Source: Zantedeschia hybrid cultivar
Lineage: Eukaryota; Streptophyta; Magnoliopsida; Alismatales; Araceae
Length of the DNA: 64,000 nucleotides
Direction: 5' to 3'
Assembly (NCBI GenBank): GCA_030544215.1
Contig: JARZZO010000012.1
Coordinates: forward strand, 38,665,194-38,729,193
A program made the position numbers and the translations under genes. This document shows, one piece after another, positions 33,447-44,733 of the stretch. The notes under the pieces are model-generated. The model searched no databases. It saw only the letters and a list, made by a program, of their open reading frames with translations, and was not told where the DNA came from. Each line of letters opens with the position of its first letter. Positions within the stretch are counted from its first letter, which is position 1.

Positions 33447-33760
33447 CTAGTCCATGCCCAAGATGACATCAAAGTCACGAATAGCAAGCACAACTAACTG
33501 GGCAGGTAACTCATGGCCCTCAATGGTCAAGGGAACCTCACTCAAACAGTTATAAGACAACATGAAATCCCCAGAAGGAACCTCTACCATTAGTCTATCA
33601 GACATCTCAACAACGGGTGCAAAAAGAATATCTACGAACTGCTCAGAAATAAAAGAATGCGAAGCACCCGAATCAATTAACACATGCGTAGAGTTCCCAA
33701 GGACAGAAAGTGTACCTTCCACCAAGTTGGACGTACGAGCCTCCTTCCTGGTGATATCTA
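33447..33760 (-). pseudogene. Gyp1 aspartic protease
   Basis: From the join with the solo LTR at 33760 to the TAG at 33447-33449. It shows VLIDSGASHSFISEQF (active site DSG) and the C-terminal DFDVILGMD. The stop stands where related elements have Trp (MDW then LEAYYAEVDC). The N-terminal boundary with Gag is lost to the solo LTR insertion. Confidence 0.88.
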
Positions 33761-35347
33761 TGATGGATATAGGTGTCCTCTAAGCCAATTATAAGGCACC
33801 TATTTCAATCTGGTTCACTAATCAATGGCATTAAATTCATTATGTAGATTGGCATATTTATATTTGCGCATGATGAAGTCCATGAATATGTGCAATAGTC
33901 ATCAGATTATGATGAGATCATAATAATGAGACTGGTGACTTATAAATACATATTCTCAATTGTTCCTAGTCGTAGGATGTTTGAGAAGGACATCAAACAT
34001 CCGGTTAGACTAGTACAGGTTATTCCAGCTCATATGATGAGGGTGACTGATCTCGTTAGTTACTAGTGTGGAGACACAATGGTAAACCTGTAGGTGCTCA
34101 TTGGGGAATGAGTTCACTGAATTGATCCGACATGAATCGCCGAATGGTAATTTACCTGACTGTCAATCGGCTTGATTCATCGTCACAGTAGCGTGGTTGA
34201 TCCTTGGACTTGAGACACCAAAGACACCTTGTCGGTGGACTTCTAGACTTTGACCTTGACCTACGAATCTCTATCCACGAGATCTCTAATAGTCAAGGAT
34301 CGGGTCCAACGGAAGACCTTCGAAGGTGATTGTGTGTTCAATAAAGGATCGTTCGCTCTTAGGTAACTGGAGAGAGAATGCTCTAGAGTAGACCCGCAGG
34401 AGTCTCTGGCCAGAGCAGAAACAATATCAGAAAAGTGGTTTTCAGATATTGTAAAGCAGAGTTTGATTCAAGTGAGTTGACAATCTAGGGTTTGACAGTT
34501 GACCATACCCTAGGTTAACTCGAGAGCATTGTGCGAACGAAGGATTATAGCCACGTGGTAACTGTGGACGGACAGGTTTCATAAGCGGGTTGTTGAACCC
34601 CATTACCTTCTGGGATCATGCGGTGTTGCTTGGCACCCAACTTGATCAGAAGTCCGACCGAATTTACATGCGATGTTAATTCGGTTAAGTAATTAGTTAA
34701 TATCTAGATATTGATTAATTACAATAAGTCAATAACTAGTTATTGGACTTAACGGGCTGAAAACCAAACTAGTAAATGGGCCTAGAGGGTCACACGCAAT
34801 AAGATTTTCAGTCGGTGGTACATAAGTGGGATTTATATTAACTCGGAGACTTTTGTGAAAAGTCATGCCGACTTAATATATATACACGCTGTTAAGAAAC
34901 CCTAGGCCAAGCTCCAGGATTTCCCTTACTGGCCATCATCCCTCCCTTTCTCTCTCCTTCTCTAGGCGTCCTATTCGAGGCGCCGAGACAATTTCCGTCT
35001 CTGCCGCGTGTGATTCCCGAAAGTCGGGAATTCCCGTCGGCGGGATTTCAGCAATCGTTGCGGCGACGGATCTTCAACGAGCGAGCTGATACGGACGAGG
35101 GATCGAAGACGAACCACCGTGGAGGATCGCGTGGATACCACTGGAGGCCGGACGCTTGTACGACTCGCGGCATCGCCTCGATGGAACCGAAATGGAAGCA
35201 GATTCGAATTCGCGTACGGTAATCAGATTCCAACCCGATTTTTCGGTTAGCGTTTTTCGTTCCGAATCGGATCAGCGGGCATCGGGCGGGTTTAATTTTT
35301 GTTCATCGTTTCCGCTGCGTTCTTCGCGTCCCACCCGGATCCCAACA
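33761..35347 (+). mobile_element. Solo copia LTR, family A (reference copy)
   Basis: 1587 bp, TGATGGATATAGG to GATCCCAACA. It is flanked by ATCTA (33756-33760) and AGCTA (35348-35352), a 4-of-5 target duplication, between Gag and protease of Gyp1. A TATA box is at 34877-34884. This copy is the fullest family-A LTR here and shows the deletions in both CopA1 LTRs. Confidence 0.93.
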
Positions 35348-36460
35348 AGCTAGAACTCTCCCCTGCGTCCTCGGCTTCTTCTGATCACCAAGACCCTGCC
35401 CCTGGCCATGCCCCTACGGGCAATACCTCGACAAATGGCCCTGCTGGCCACAAGTGTAACACCTCCCAGAAAAAGCAGGACACTGAGTCCCACCGTGAGT
35501 ACCACCGCAATGTCGACAAGCTGCCAGAAGCCTCTGAGCTGCCTCCTGCTGAGCACTGGACACCAACTGACTCTGTTGGCTCTGTCTGGGTCTACTACTA
35601 CCGCTGCTACCGCTACTGCTACCACCGCCTCAAAAGAACCTCCTGAATCTGGAGCCGAGTGAAGACGATCCCGATCCAGACAAAGGAGTTGTTGCTGCTG
35701 CTACTGTCTTTCCCCTGCCACGAACTGGCCCCTAAGTAGTCAGTCCCCTCTCCCAGGCTGACTGATCATGCTGTGCCTCCACTGCCGCGTCACACCTAAT
35801 CGTCGATGCCAAATCTGTACAACAGTGGGATGCTACAAAACTCCTCAGATTGGACCTCAGTCCATCCACAAATCTCTCAGTCCAATGCTCCTCCTCTGCT
35901 GAGATAAAAGGCACGAACCTCCCAAGCGAAATAAACTTCATCTGGTACTCAAGCATTGTCATGCTTCCTTGGGTCAACTCCATAAATTCCGTCTCCTTGG
36001 CCTTTTGAACATGCCTAGGGAAGTATTGTGCATTGAATTTCTTCACAAATGTCTCCCATGGAATCTCCCTGAGATTCCTATCCGCATATGACAAACTCTT
36101 CAAAGTGGTCCACCAATTGTAGGCATCATCCTTCAACATGAAGGTGGCCAAAGGAGTCCTCTCAACCGCTGCACAATCCATGGTATCAAAAGTCTTCTCC
36201 ATCTCCCTCAACCAATGAACAGCCTCATCAGGGTCGGGACGACCGGTAAAATGAGGCGGCTTTAGCTTCAGGAATCTCTCCAGTGTAGTTGAAGACCCTC
36301 CCCAAGCACTCGAACTCTCACTAGGGTCTGGGGTCTGGTATCTAGCCATCGTGTCCATCATAGCCTCCATGAAACACTCCATACTCGGCCTATCAGCCTC
36401 AGATCCACTAGGGACATCTCCCCGCTCTCTAATGACTGGCATCCTCTTCCTAGGAGCCAT
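35348..36460 (-). pseudogene. Gyp1 Gag with zinc knuckle
   Basis: Starts with ATG at 36460 (MAPRKRMPVIRERGD) and is open to the TAG at 35732. The retrotransposon gag domain is clear (FTGRPDPDEAVHWLREMEK, WETFVKKFNAQYFPRHVQ, FMELTQGSMTMLEYQMKF). After the stop the same protein can be followed through two more stops to a CCHC knuckle (CYTCGQQGHLSRYC, about 35415-35455). It would package element RNA. The C-terminal end runs into the solo LTR at 35347. The stops stand at probable CAG (Gln) and CGA (Arg) codons. Confidence 0.88.
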
Positions 36461-36605
36461 CTAATTGCCTACAATCACAAAAATCGAAAAGTTCTAATTA
36501 GAATCCTAAAAACCTACACTACCGCCGTGCCTGTACGGGATAATATAATTATTTGCCGGGATTACGATATTTAACCTAGTTATTCGTTTATTTGCCAGAC
36601 CGAAT

Positions 36606-36617
36606 GCTCTGATACCA
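36606..36617 (-). other. Primer binding site (initiator tRNA-Met), Gyp1
   Basis: Reverse complement of TGGTATCAGAGC, two bases from the 5' LTR boundary at 36620. Confidence 0.92.
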
Positions 36618-36619
36618 AC

Positions 36620-38721
36620 TGTAATGACCCGTCACCCTATAATCGGGGATCCGATTATTAAATGGGTACCGAATCATTAATTTGGAGCCAAACCAGGATC
36701 TTGATAAGTCTGGGAAATAAATAATAAACTAAGCTAAACAGTGACATCGCATTGAATTAGAAAGGAAATGCATTAATTAAAAATTATTACAATGCGACTC
36801 GACTCAGCAAATAATTACATACTCCAACAGAAAGGAAATAATTATGCATACAGGCCAGAAAATAAAATGACAACTACATCGGGGCATACCTCGGAACAAC
36901 AGCTGCTGGCGCGCGTCCCAAAGCAACACTCTCCTCACTACGCCTGCCTGGAACCCTCACCTGAAAACCACAGGGGTGAGTCTCATCGAAAAGACTCAGT
37001 AGGGATCCTTCGATCCCCACCGCCCACTCACGCACCCACAAGTGCAGCAACACAAATATGGATAATTTAAGCAAGTAAAGCAGTAAACATACTCCTAGAT
37101 TTCGATATAAAACACATGCATTCGAAATATACATGCACAATTCTGAAACCATTCTACTATGGAGCCCACAACCAGCGTCTCGACAAAACACGCCAACCAC
37201 ACGACCGAACGCAAGAAACTCCGACCTGCTGAGACCAAACAGCAACCCCTCGGATAGCGCACTGGCTACTCTGGCTTGACAGGCTCCAGGTGGTTCTGCT
37301 TCCCCCAGCACAAGTAACACTCCGAATGTACTACTCCCACACCGGTACTATCTATACCCCGGGGTACACTAGGTGACCCTCTCTCTAGGTGTCACCCCAC
37401 CACTCCCACACCGGCGCAGTGTCACTCTCACACCGACACAGGGTGCCTAAGCGCTAACAACTGTCACTTTAGGCCCACGATCGCACAAAACATAACACGG
37501 TGCGATCCGATCACATGGAACCCATCGTCATCGAGTACATTTCCAAGCATGCAATTAACTAAACTATCTAACAATATAAACACGTGTTGATTGAAGGGAT
37601 TAATGGAATTCTAGCTTGAATCGCGTCGCCCAATGCCGACGTCATTCAAGCTTTCTAAACTGGTTCATAGAAAAACTGGCCTCGGAAGATAGCCTAAAAG
37701 GCGTCGTTCATGGAGGACGCCATTAAAATGGCGTCGCTGTCCCTGGATGCCATTCAGTTCTAGAGACAGAGTCTGTTATCTGGGTCAAATCACATCGTGG
37801 GTGAAAGCCGCCTTTCTAAAAGGCGTCGCTGTCCTCCAACGCCATTCAACCTTCTCAGACAGGTTCTCCCTCCGCCTTCCCCCAATCCACGGGCTGTAAT
37901 TTCCTCCCCAAAATCGTGTAAAAACACAAACAAAGTGGAGAAGGAGGAGAAGAACCTAAATACCCATTAAAACATCCAAATTCTCATTACATACCTTTAA
38001 TATTTTCACCCTAAGAAAACCCTTAAACATGCTCAAAGTGGGGAAAACATGGTTTTTAAATGAAACACAATAGGGATCGTCACCCTACCGGTTACTCGAA
38101 CTCCTCCTAGCTCCAAGCCGCCAACCCGCCTCGCCACACGTCGCCGCCAGTACCGCCGTGGATGCCGTTACTCCACCGGGACGTGAGCCGCCGTCCGGAG
38201 AGAAGTGCGCCGTGGAGGAAGTGGTGGTGGTAGTGGAGGAAGTTGGTAGGTTAATGGAGTGGAGGGAGAGGAGGAATGGGGAGAGGAAAGGAAGGAGAGG
38301 GGGAAAGGGTTCGTCGGTTCGCCGGAGGGAAGAGAGGAAAGAGAAGAGGAAGGAGAGAATGAGGGAAAGGAGGGAGGGTTCGCGAGGTCAAACAGAAGTT
38401 TGGCAAAACGCGTCGTGCAAGTCCGACGTCATTCAGACGACAAGACCGGGCCGTACACTGACAAACCAAGGTCGTACTCTAAATGGTGTCGTCCATACAA
38501 GACGCCATTCAGACGATGTGACCGGGGCCGTACTCTCGCGGCCCAAGGCCAGCCCACGTGGCCCAGCCTAAAATACGTCCACACTGCTGGACGCCGTTTG
38601 AACCGCGTCGAGCTTGCTCGACGCGAAAAAGAAACTACGTCTCAGCCCCACCAGGGCCCAAACTACGGGACCTGACCCTGAAACCTCCCCGATAATCGGA
38701 TCCAAAACCTCAATCCTTACA
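36620..38721 (-). mobile_element. Gyp1 5' LTR
   Basis: 2102 bp, plus-strand TGTAATGACCC to AATCCTTACA, uninterrupted. It contains the same GCGTCG-type palindromes and the purine-rich tract (about 38250-38390) as the 3' LTR. Short frames across the purine-rich tract are low-complexity and not conserved. Confidence 0.94.
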
Positions 38722-38726
38722 ATTCA

Positions 38727-38859
38727 CCACACCTTGGAGAACCTATTGCAATGTCGTTACGCCATTTGGGTTGAAAAATGCTGGAGCCATTTATCAGAGA
38801 GCCATGATGGCGATATTCCACGACATGATGCACATTAACTTAGAGGTGTATGTGGATGA
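38727..38859 (+). pseudogene. Gyp2 reverse transcriptase, middle fragment
   Basis: Only 133 bp of Gyp2 lie between the Gyp1 and CopC insertions. They encode CNVVTPFGLKNAGAIYQRAM and end with the catalytic VYVDD. The preceding fragment ends at 26689 and the next begins at 50871. The GATGA encoding the start of the DD pair is the target duplication of CopC. Confidence 0.92.
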
Positions 38860-40434
38860 CGTAGGGATCGCTGTGTCGGGATTCGACCGAGAACGCAGCG
38901 GAATAAAATTAATTTTGGGATCGGATCCATCCCGTTTCGATGAACAAAACAAGACCAGAGTAAATCGGATTTACCATGCACGGATTCGAATCCGCATTCA
39001 TTTTTCCGGTTCCGTCATAGTGATGCCGCAAGTCGCGCAGATGCCCGACCTCTTGAAGTATCCACGCGGTTCTCCTCACGATGGATCGTCCTCGCTTCCT
39101 CGCTCGCTGCGGCGTTCGTAGATCCCGTCTGGTTGCGCGTAATCTGCCGCGACATGCGGATTCGGAATCTCCCGTCGGATGGAAGGTGGATCAGTCGGGA
39201 ATTGAAGTGGAGCCTCCAGATGGCCGCCTCGTGTCGCACGCCCAGAAGAGAGAGAGAGAAAGAACGATGGCTAGGTCAGGGTTGCTGGCCCGTGACGTAG
39301 AATCCGTTCTTTTATAATAAGTCTGTTTGCAGTTTTTTCATAGAAACCCAGACTTACCCGAAATCCTGTCGGATTATCCATCGACTTGAAAACTATTTGC
39401 ATGTGACCCTCTAGGCCCAAATACCAGTCCAGTTAATTGCCCATTAAGTCCAGTAACCTTTTACTGACCCACTGAATTAATTAATATCTTCATATTCAAT
39501 TAATCAGCCGAATTTAATGTCCCACAATAAATTCGGACGGACTTCCGATCACGTTGGATGCCAAGCAACATCGCGTGATCCTAGATGGCACTGGGGTTAT
39601 CGCAACCCTATATTGGAACCTTTCTGTCATCGGTTAGCACGCAGATATAATCCTTCATCTGTGCAATGTTCACGAATCGACCTAGGGTATAGTTTACTGT
39701 TAAACCCTATTCGGTCGATTCACTTGAATCAGATGCCTCTGAATCTGATAACTCCTTATCGATTACAGAGTTTGCCCTTGCCAGGGACTTTAAGCGCATC
39801 ATTCCCGGAACATTCTCTCTCAAACTACGAGAGCGGATGATCCCATATTGGACACACAATTACCTTCGAGGGCATTTCCCTGAATCCGATCTTTTGACTT
39901 ATTGATAACCCATGGTTAGGGATTCGTTAGTCAAGGTCAAAGTTCAGAAATCTACCAACAAGATATCTTTGGCGTCTCAGATCCAAGGATCATCCACGCA
40001 ACCGTGACAAAAGAATCGAGCTGGTTAACAGTGAGGTGTTTACCATCCAGCGATTCATAGTCGGATCAGTTCAGTGAGCTCATTCACCAATGAACACCGA
40101 TAGGTTCAGCATAGTGTCTCCACACAAGTGACTTATGGGATCAGTCACCCTCATCATATGAGCTGAAGTAACCTATACTAGTCTATCCGGATGTTCGATG
40201 TCCTATTTCAAACATCCTATGACTAGGAACAATTAAGAACATGTGTTTATAAGTCTTTGGTCCCGTAATTATGATCTCATCATAATCCGAACACTATTGC
40301 ACATGTTCATGGACTTCATCGTGATACGATAAACATAGATCGAATTAATTACACACAATGAATTATTGTCATTTATTAATAATCTGAATCAGTACATAGT
40401 ATCGGATTGGCTTTGACACCATCTAATACTAACA
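38860..40434 (-). mobile_element. CopC 3' LTR
   Basis: 1575 bp; plus-strand start CGTAGGGATCGCTG (TG mutated to CG) and end CTAATACTAACA. TATA box in element sense at 39316-39310. Very similar to the 5' LTR and to the solo LTR at 17314. Confidence 0.93.
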
Positions 40435-40447
40435 ATCTCCCACTTGG
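40435..40447 (-). other. Polypurine tract of CopC
   Basis: In element sense CAAGTGGGAGAT adjoins the 3' LTR. Same tract as in CopA1. Confidence 0.88.
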
Positions 40448-40448
40448 A

Positions 40449-42183
40449 CTAAAGCCAATCACTTTTATACAAAATACCCATATTCTCTAAGGGACACTCA
40501 AAAACATTTTGAGACAAAGGCTTTGTAGGTAGATCTGCTTTGTTGTCGGCTGAAGGAACTCTTTCCACCACGACATCTCCTCGAGGTGTAATCTCTTTGA
40601 TCAGATGAAAGCGCCGGAGAATGTGCTTCGACTTCTGATGAGACCTCGGCTCTTTCGCTTGAGCGATCGCCCCATTGTTGTCACACAGCAGTGGGACGGG
40701 ACCAAATATGTTTTCCACCACACCAAGATCGCCGATGAATTTCTTCATCCATACAGCTTCCTTGGCGGCTTTAGCAGCAGCAATATACTCGGCTTCCGTT
40801 GTCGAATCAGCAGTGGTTTCCTGCTTGGAACTTTTCCAGCTCACTGCTCCCCCGTTGAGTGTGAAAACAAAACCTGATGTTGACTTGCTGTCGTCAGGAT
40901 CAGACTGAAAACTCGAGTTAGTGTATCCTTGCATCTTTAAGTCTCCTCCTCCATAGACTAGAAATAGATCCTTAGTCCTTCTCAAGTACTTAAGGATGCA
41001 TTTCACAGCCTTCCAGTGTTCATCACCTGGATCTGCCTGATGTCTGCTCGTAACACTTAGAGTATATGCTACATCAGGTCTGGTACATAGCATGGCATAC
41101 ATGATGGACCCTATGGCAGAAGCATAGGGGACTTTATCCATCATAGCCCTCTCTTCAGGTGTCTTGGGAGACTGACCTTTAGAGAGTGAAATTCCATGTC
41201 TCATCGGTATGCGACCTCTCTTGGAATTTTCCATGCCAAACCTTTTGACAATAGTTTCTATGTACAGGGATTGGGTTAAAGCAAGCATCTTCTTTAATCT
41301 ATCTCTATAGATCCGTATTCCTAATACGTAAGATGCTTCTCCAAATCCTTCATGGAGAAGTTCTTTAACAGCCATATCTTTACTGATGACATCATTCCTA
41401 CATCATTCCCAATGAGTAGGATGTCGTCAACGTAAAGAGTCAGAAATGTGATTGCGCTCCCACTGTTTTTCTTGTATACATAGGGCTCATCTTCATTCTT
41501 AATGAAGCCATAAGATTTGATTGCCTCATCAAATCTTATGTTCTAACTTCGGGAAGCTTGCTTCAGTCCATAAAAGGACCTTTGCAACTTGCATACCATG
41601 TCTGGAGATTCTTTGGATGTGAATCCTTCTAGTTGTATCATAGACACCTCTTCCTCAAGGTTTCCATTGAGGAAGGCAGTCTTCACATCTATCTGCCTGA
41701 TTTCATAATCATGGTAGGCAGCAATGGCGAAAAGAATTCTGATAGACTTAATCATAACAACGGGTGAAAATGTTTCGTCATAGTCAACACCTTGTCTTTG
41801 ACGATAGCCTTTCGCCACTAATCTTGCTTTATAAGTCTTAATACGTCCATCTGCACCGATCTTTCTTTTAAAGATCCATTTGCAGCCGATAGGTACTATA
41901 CCATCGGGCAAATCTACCAAGTTCCAAACTTGGTTGATGTACATGGACTGTATTTCAGAATTCATGGCTTCCCACCATTTTTCGGCCGCTGGACTTTCAA
42001 TGGCCTCCTGGTAAGTCTTAGGATCATCATCCTCATTATAGAGTATCCTTGAACCATCCAAATTAATATGTCCCACAAATCTTTCTGGTGGTTTAGCTAC
42101 TCTTTCAGACCTACGAGGTTCCTGTGTATCATTTTGAACAGGTTCAGAAACTGACGGTTCATCTGATGAACCATTACCAGTTT
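40449..42183 (-). pseudogene. CopC reverse transcriptase and RNase H
   Basis: Frames 42076-41543 and 41375-40449 with a break between them. The reverse transcriptase has YNEDDDPKTYQEAIES, WIFKRKIGADGRIKTYKARL, VKTAFLNGNLEEEV, FYGLKQASRS then a TAG where Trp is expected, and the active site LTLYVDDILLIGND (about 41415-41460). A further block QSPKTPEERAMMDKVPYASA precedes RNase H (GYTNSSFQSDPDDSKSTSGF, TTEAEYIAAAKAAKEAVWMK, and CDNNGAIAQAKEPRSHQKSK). The end at 40449 lies two bases from the polypurine tract. The solo gypsy LTR at 42189 cuts the stretch between this part and integrase. Confidence 0.92.
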
Positions 42184-42279
42184 GTGGGTGTAAGGACTGA
42201 GGTTTCGGGTTCGGTTTTCGGTTCGGTTTCGGGCCAGATCCCCTGGGTCGGACCTTGTGGGGTCTGGAGAATTTCCTCT

Positions 42280-42600
42280 GAATGGCGTCGGAGGATCACG
42301 ACGCCTTTCAAACGGCGTCTGGATAGGTGGACGCCATTTAGGCGAATTTCTGTTGTGCCACGTGGGTGCCACGTGGGGGGGGGGGTTCGGGCCGCGAGAG
42401 TACGGCCCCTGTCTTGTCGTCTGAACGGCGTCCATGATGGACGACGCGATTCAGACTGCCACCCTGCGATGTCAGTGTACGGTGCCTGACATGTCAGCTG
42501 AACGGCGTCCATGGTGGTCGACGCGTTTCAGACAGCTGTCAGTACGGCACGTCCTGTCATCTGATAGGCGTCCGTCTTGCTCGACGCGTTTTAGGTAGTT
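42280..42600. repeat. Palindrome cluster, first group, in solo gypsy LTR
   Basis: Four to five GCGTC...GACGC palindromes: GGCGTCG 42284-42290 with CGACGCC 42299-42305; GGCGTC 42314-42319 with GACGCC 42330-42335; and further units near 42426-42452, 42502-42528 and 42566-42592. Outer flanks are also partly inverted (TGAA/TTCA or TTTCA). Confidence 0.82.
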
Positions 42601-43119
42601 TCTGATGACCCCCGCGAGCCCTCCTTTCTTTCCCTCATTTCTCACCTCTCACTCTCTCTCCCCTCCCTCTCCGCCTCCTCCGACCCCCTCTCTTCCCCTT
42701 TCCCTTCCTCTTCTTCCTCTTCCACCACTCCAACGCCTCCCTACCTCTCACCTCTACCACCACCACTTCCTTCGCGGCGTTCCATTCTCCGGACGGCGGC
42801 CGACGTTCCGGCGGAGTGGCGACGTTCTCGGGGGTACCGGCGGTGGTCTGCGGCGCGGCGGTTGGGCGACACCGAGCCAGGAGGAGTTCAAGTATCCGGT
42901 AGGGGGACGAACCTTGTATATGTTGCTCGTGCTTTCCTAGGCGTAGTTTGATGTGTTTTGGGCTAGATTGAGCATGTTTAGGGGGTATTCTTGTGGGCTT
43001 GGTCGCGTTTGTGAATGTGGTTTTGTAGCATGTTGTGGTGGATCTACTTCTCTTCCTCCCCCTTTCCGTTTTGGGGCTTTTTCGGGGCATTTTGGGTTAA
43101 GGGAGAAACCCTCGGTTCG

Positions 43120-43630
43120 AACCAGAGAACCAGGTTTCTGGCGCTAAACGGCGTCGTGCCTGGTCGACGCCTTTTAGAAGGACGTCGGGACAGTACGACG
43201 CATTTTAGCGCAGAAACCTCCCCTGTTCGAGGTTTGTCAGGCTAGGGGTTCTGGCGCTAAATGACGTCATGGGTGGTCGACGCCTTTTAGAAGGACGTCG
43301 AGCCACCATGACGCCATTTAGGCAGGAAATTACCCCGACTGAGGGTCCGTCAGCTCGGGATTCTGGGACTAAAAGACGTCATGGTCGGGCGACGCGATTC
43401 GAATGGCGTCCGGCGACCATGACGCCTTTTAAGGCAGAAATCTCCTGGGTACTGTTTTCCCGAAATTCTGGATTTATCTGATGAATGGCGTCGAAGGATG
43501 TCGACGCGTTTTTAAAAGGCGACCGCTGGTGTCGACGCCTTTTAGGCCAGATTTCCGTGGCCTCTATTTTATGAACCAGTTTAGGGAGCTTGAATGGCGT
43601 CGGCCTTGGGCGACGCGATTCAAGACAGAA
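43120..43630. repeat. About 112-bp tandem array of paired palindromes
   Basis: Units begin near 43149, 43263, 43375, 43487 and 43597, a spacing of 110-114 bp. Each full unit holds two palindromes about 25-30 bp apart, for example 43263-43283 (gacgtcatgggtggtcgacgc) and 43293-43314. Within a unit the first ends in CGACGCCTTTTAGAAGG and the second starts GACGTC. The last unit is partial. Confidence 0.82.
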
Positions 43631-44733
43631 CAACACTAATTCATGCCAGTAAAATGTATTCATACTGCTAGATAGTTGGTTAGTGCATGCTTTAGTATAC
43701 ATGGATTCTTCGTGACCAGATGGCACTGCATTGTGTGTAGTGCGATCGCGGGCTTTTCACGTGACCGGATCGTACCGTGCTGGGTTTTGGTGTTTTGAGT
43801 TACTGTGGACCTGGAGTGACATTGTAGCACTTTATCACCCTGTGCTTGTGGGGGCGTGAGCACAGCGCCGGTGGGGGCGTGGGCGGGGTGACGCCTAGTG
43901 AGAGAGGGTCACCTGGTGAACCCCCGGGGTCAGCTAGTACCGGTGTTGGAGTGGTACATTCGGAGAGTCACTCGTGCTGAGGGAAGGAGTAACCACCTGA
44001 GCCTGTTTGGCCGGAGTAGCTAGCGTGCTATCCGAGGGGTTACTGTTTGGTCTCAGCGGGTCGGTGTTTCCTACTTGTGCTTGTGTGGACGGTGTTTTCC
44101 CACTTACGGCTGTGTGGTTGGTGTTTCCCACTTGTGGAGGAGTGGTTGACGTGTTTTGCCGAGACGGGAGTTGTAGGCTCCCTGATAGTATGACTTTAGA
44201 ATTATGCATGTTACATTCCGAAGGCACTTGGTTCATATCGAGGTTTTAGGAGTAGTGTGTGACAGCCTTACTTGCCCTATTACCTGTATCTTTGTTACTG
44301 CACTTGTGGGTGTGTGTGTGGGAGGCAGGGGATCGGATGATCCCTACTGAGCCCAATTTTGGTGTGGCTCACTCCCTGCGTTTTCAGGTGTAGACCTTGT
44401 GGCGTGTGGCGGCGCGTGGCGTTCTCCTTGGTGTGCGGACCAGCAGCTATCTCAGTTCCCGGGGTATGCCCCGATGTTGTTGTACTTTATTTCTGTCTGT
44501 ACTTAATTAAATTGTTGGACATGTAATTATTGTTGGACTGTGTACGGACATTGTTACTTTACTTCCTGCGCACTATACCCCTTGTAGTCCGTATGAATGT
44601 TATATTTAATCTTGTTTAACGCTTACTCCTCCAGATGTGCGAATAAGATCCTGGTATGAACCTTCAGTTAATGGGCCGACATCCATTTAGTGACCGGGTC
44701 TCCGGTCATAGGATGGCGGGTCGTTACAGTGGG

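Larger units (their letters stand above)
26690..38721 (-). mobile_element. Gyp1: Tekay/Del-like Ty3/gypsy element nested in Gyp2
   Basis: Complete element on the minus strand, flanked by a perfect 5-bp target duplication ATTCA (26685-26689 and 38722-38726) inside the Gyp2 reverse transcriptase. 5' LTR 36620-38721 and 3' LTR 26690-30348 are both 2102 bp once the solo LTR in the 3' LTR is removed. Without its two solo-LTR insertions the element is about 8.9 kb. Gag, protease, reverse transcriptase, RNase H and integrase are present but broken by stops. The two LTRs differ mostly by C/T and G/A changes in the parts compared. Confidence 0.95.
42189..44728 (+). mobile_element. Solo gypsy LTR (Gyp1-related) in CopC
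   Basis: 2540 bp, TGTAAGGACTGAGG to GGGTCGTTACA, with a perfect target duplication GTGGG (42184-42188 and 44729-44733). Both ends resemble the Gyp1 LTR in inverted orientation, but it is longer and diverged, so it is a related subfamily. It holds the densest set of GCGTCG...CGACGC palindromes in the window, including a tandem array (43120-43630), and a C/T-rich block (about 42610-42740). Confidence 0.92.

Noticed and set aside
42124..42512. Frames on both strands across the border of the solo gypsy LTR
   Set aside because: They cross the insertion junction and run through palindromic LTR sequence; coincidental.
43120..43630. CRISPR-like regular spacing of palindromes
   Set aside because: Plant nuclear LTR with a 112-bp tandem unit whose 'spacers' are also repeated; no cas genes.
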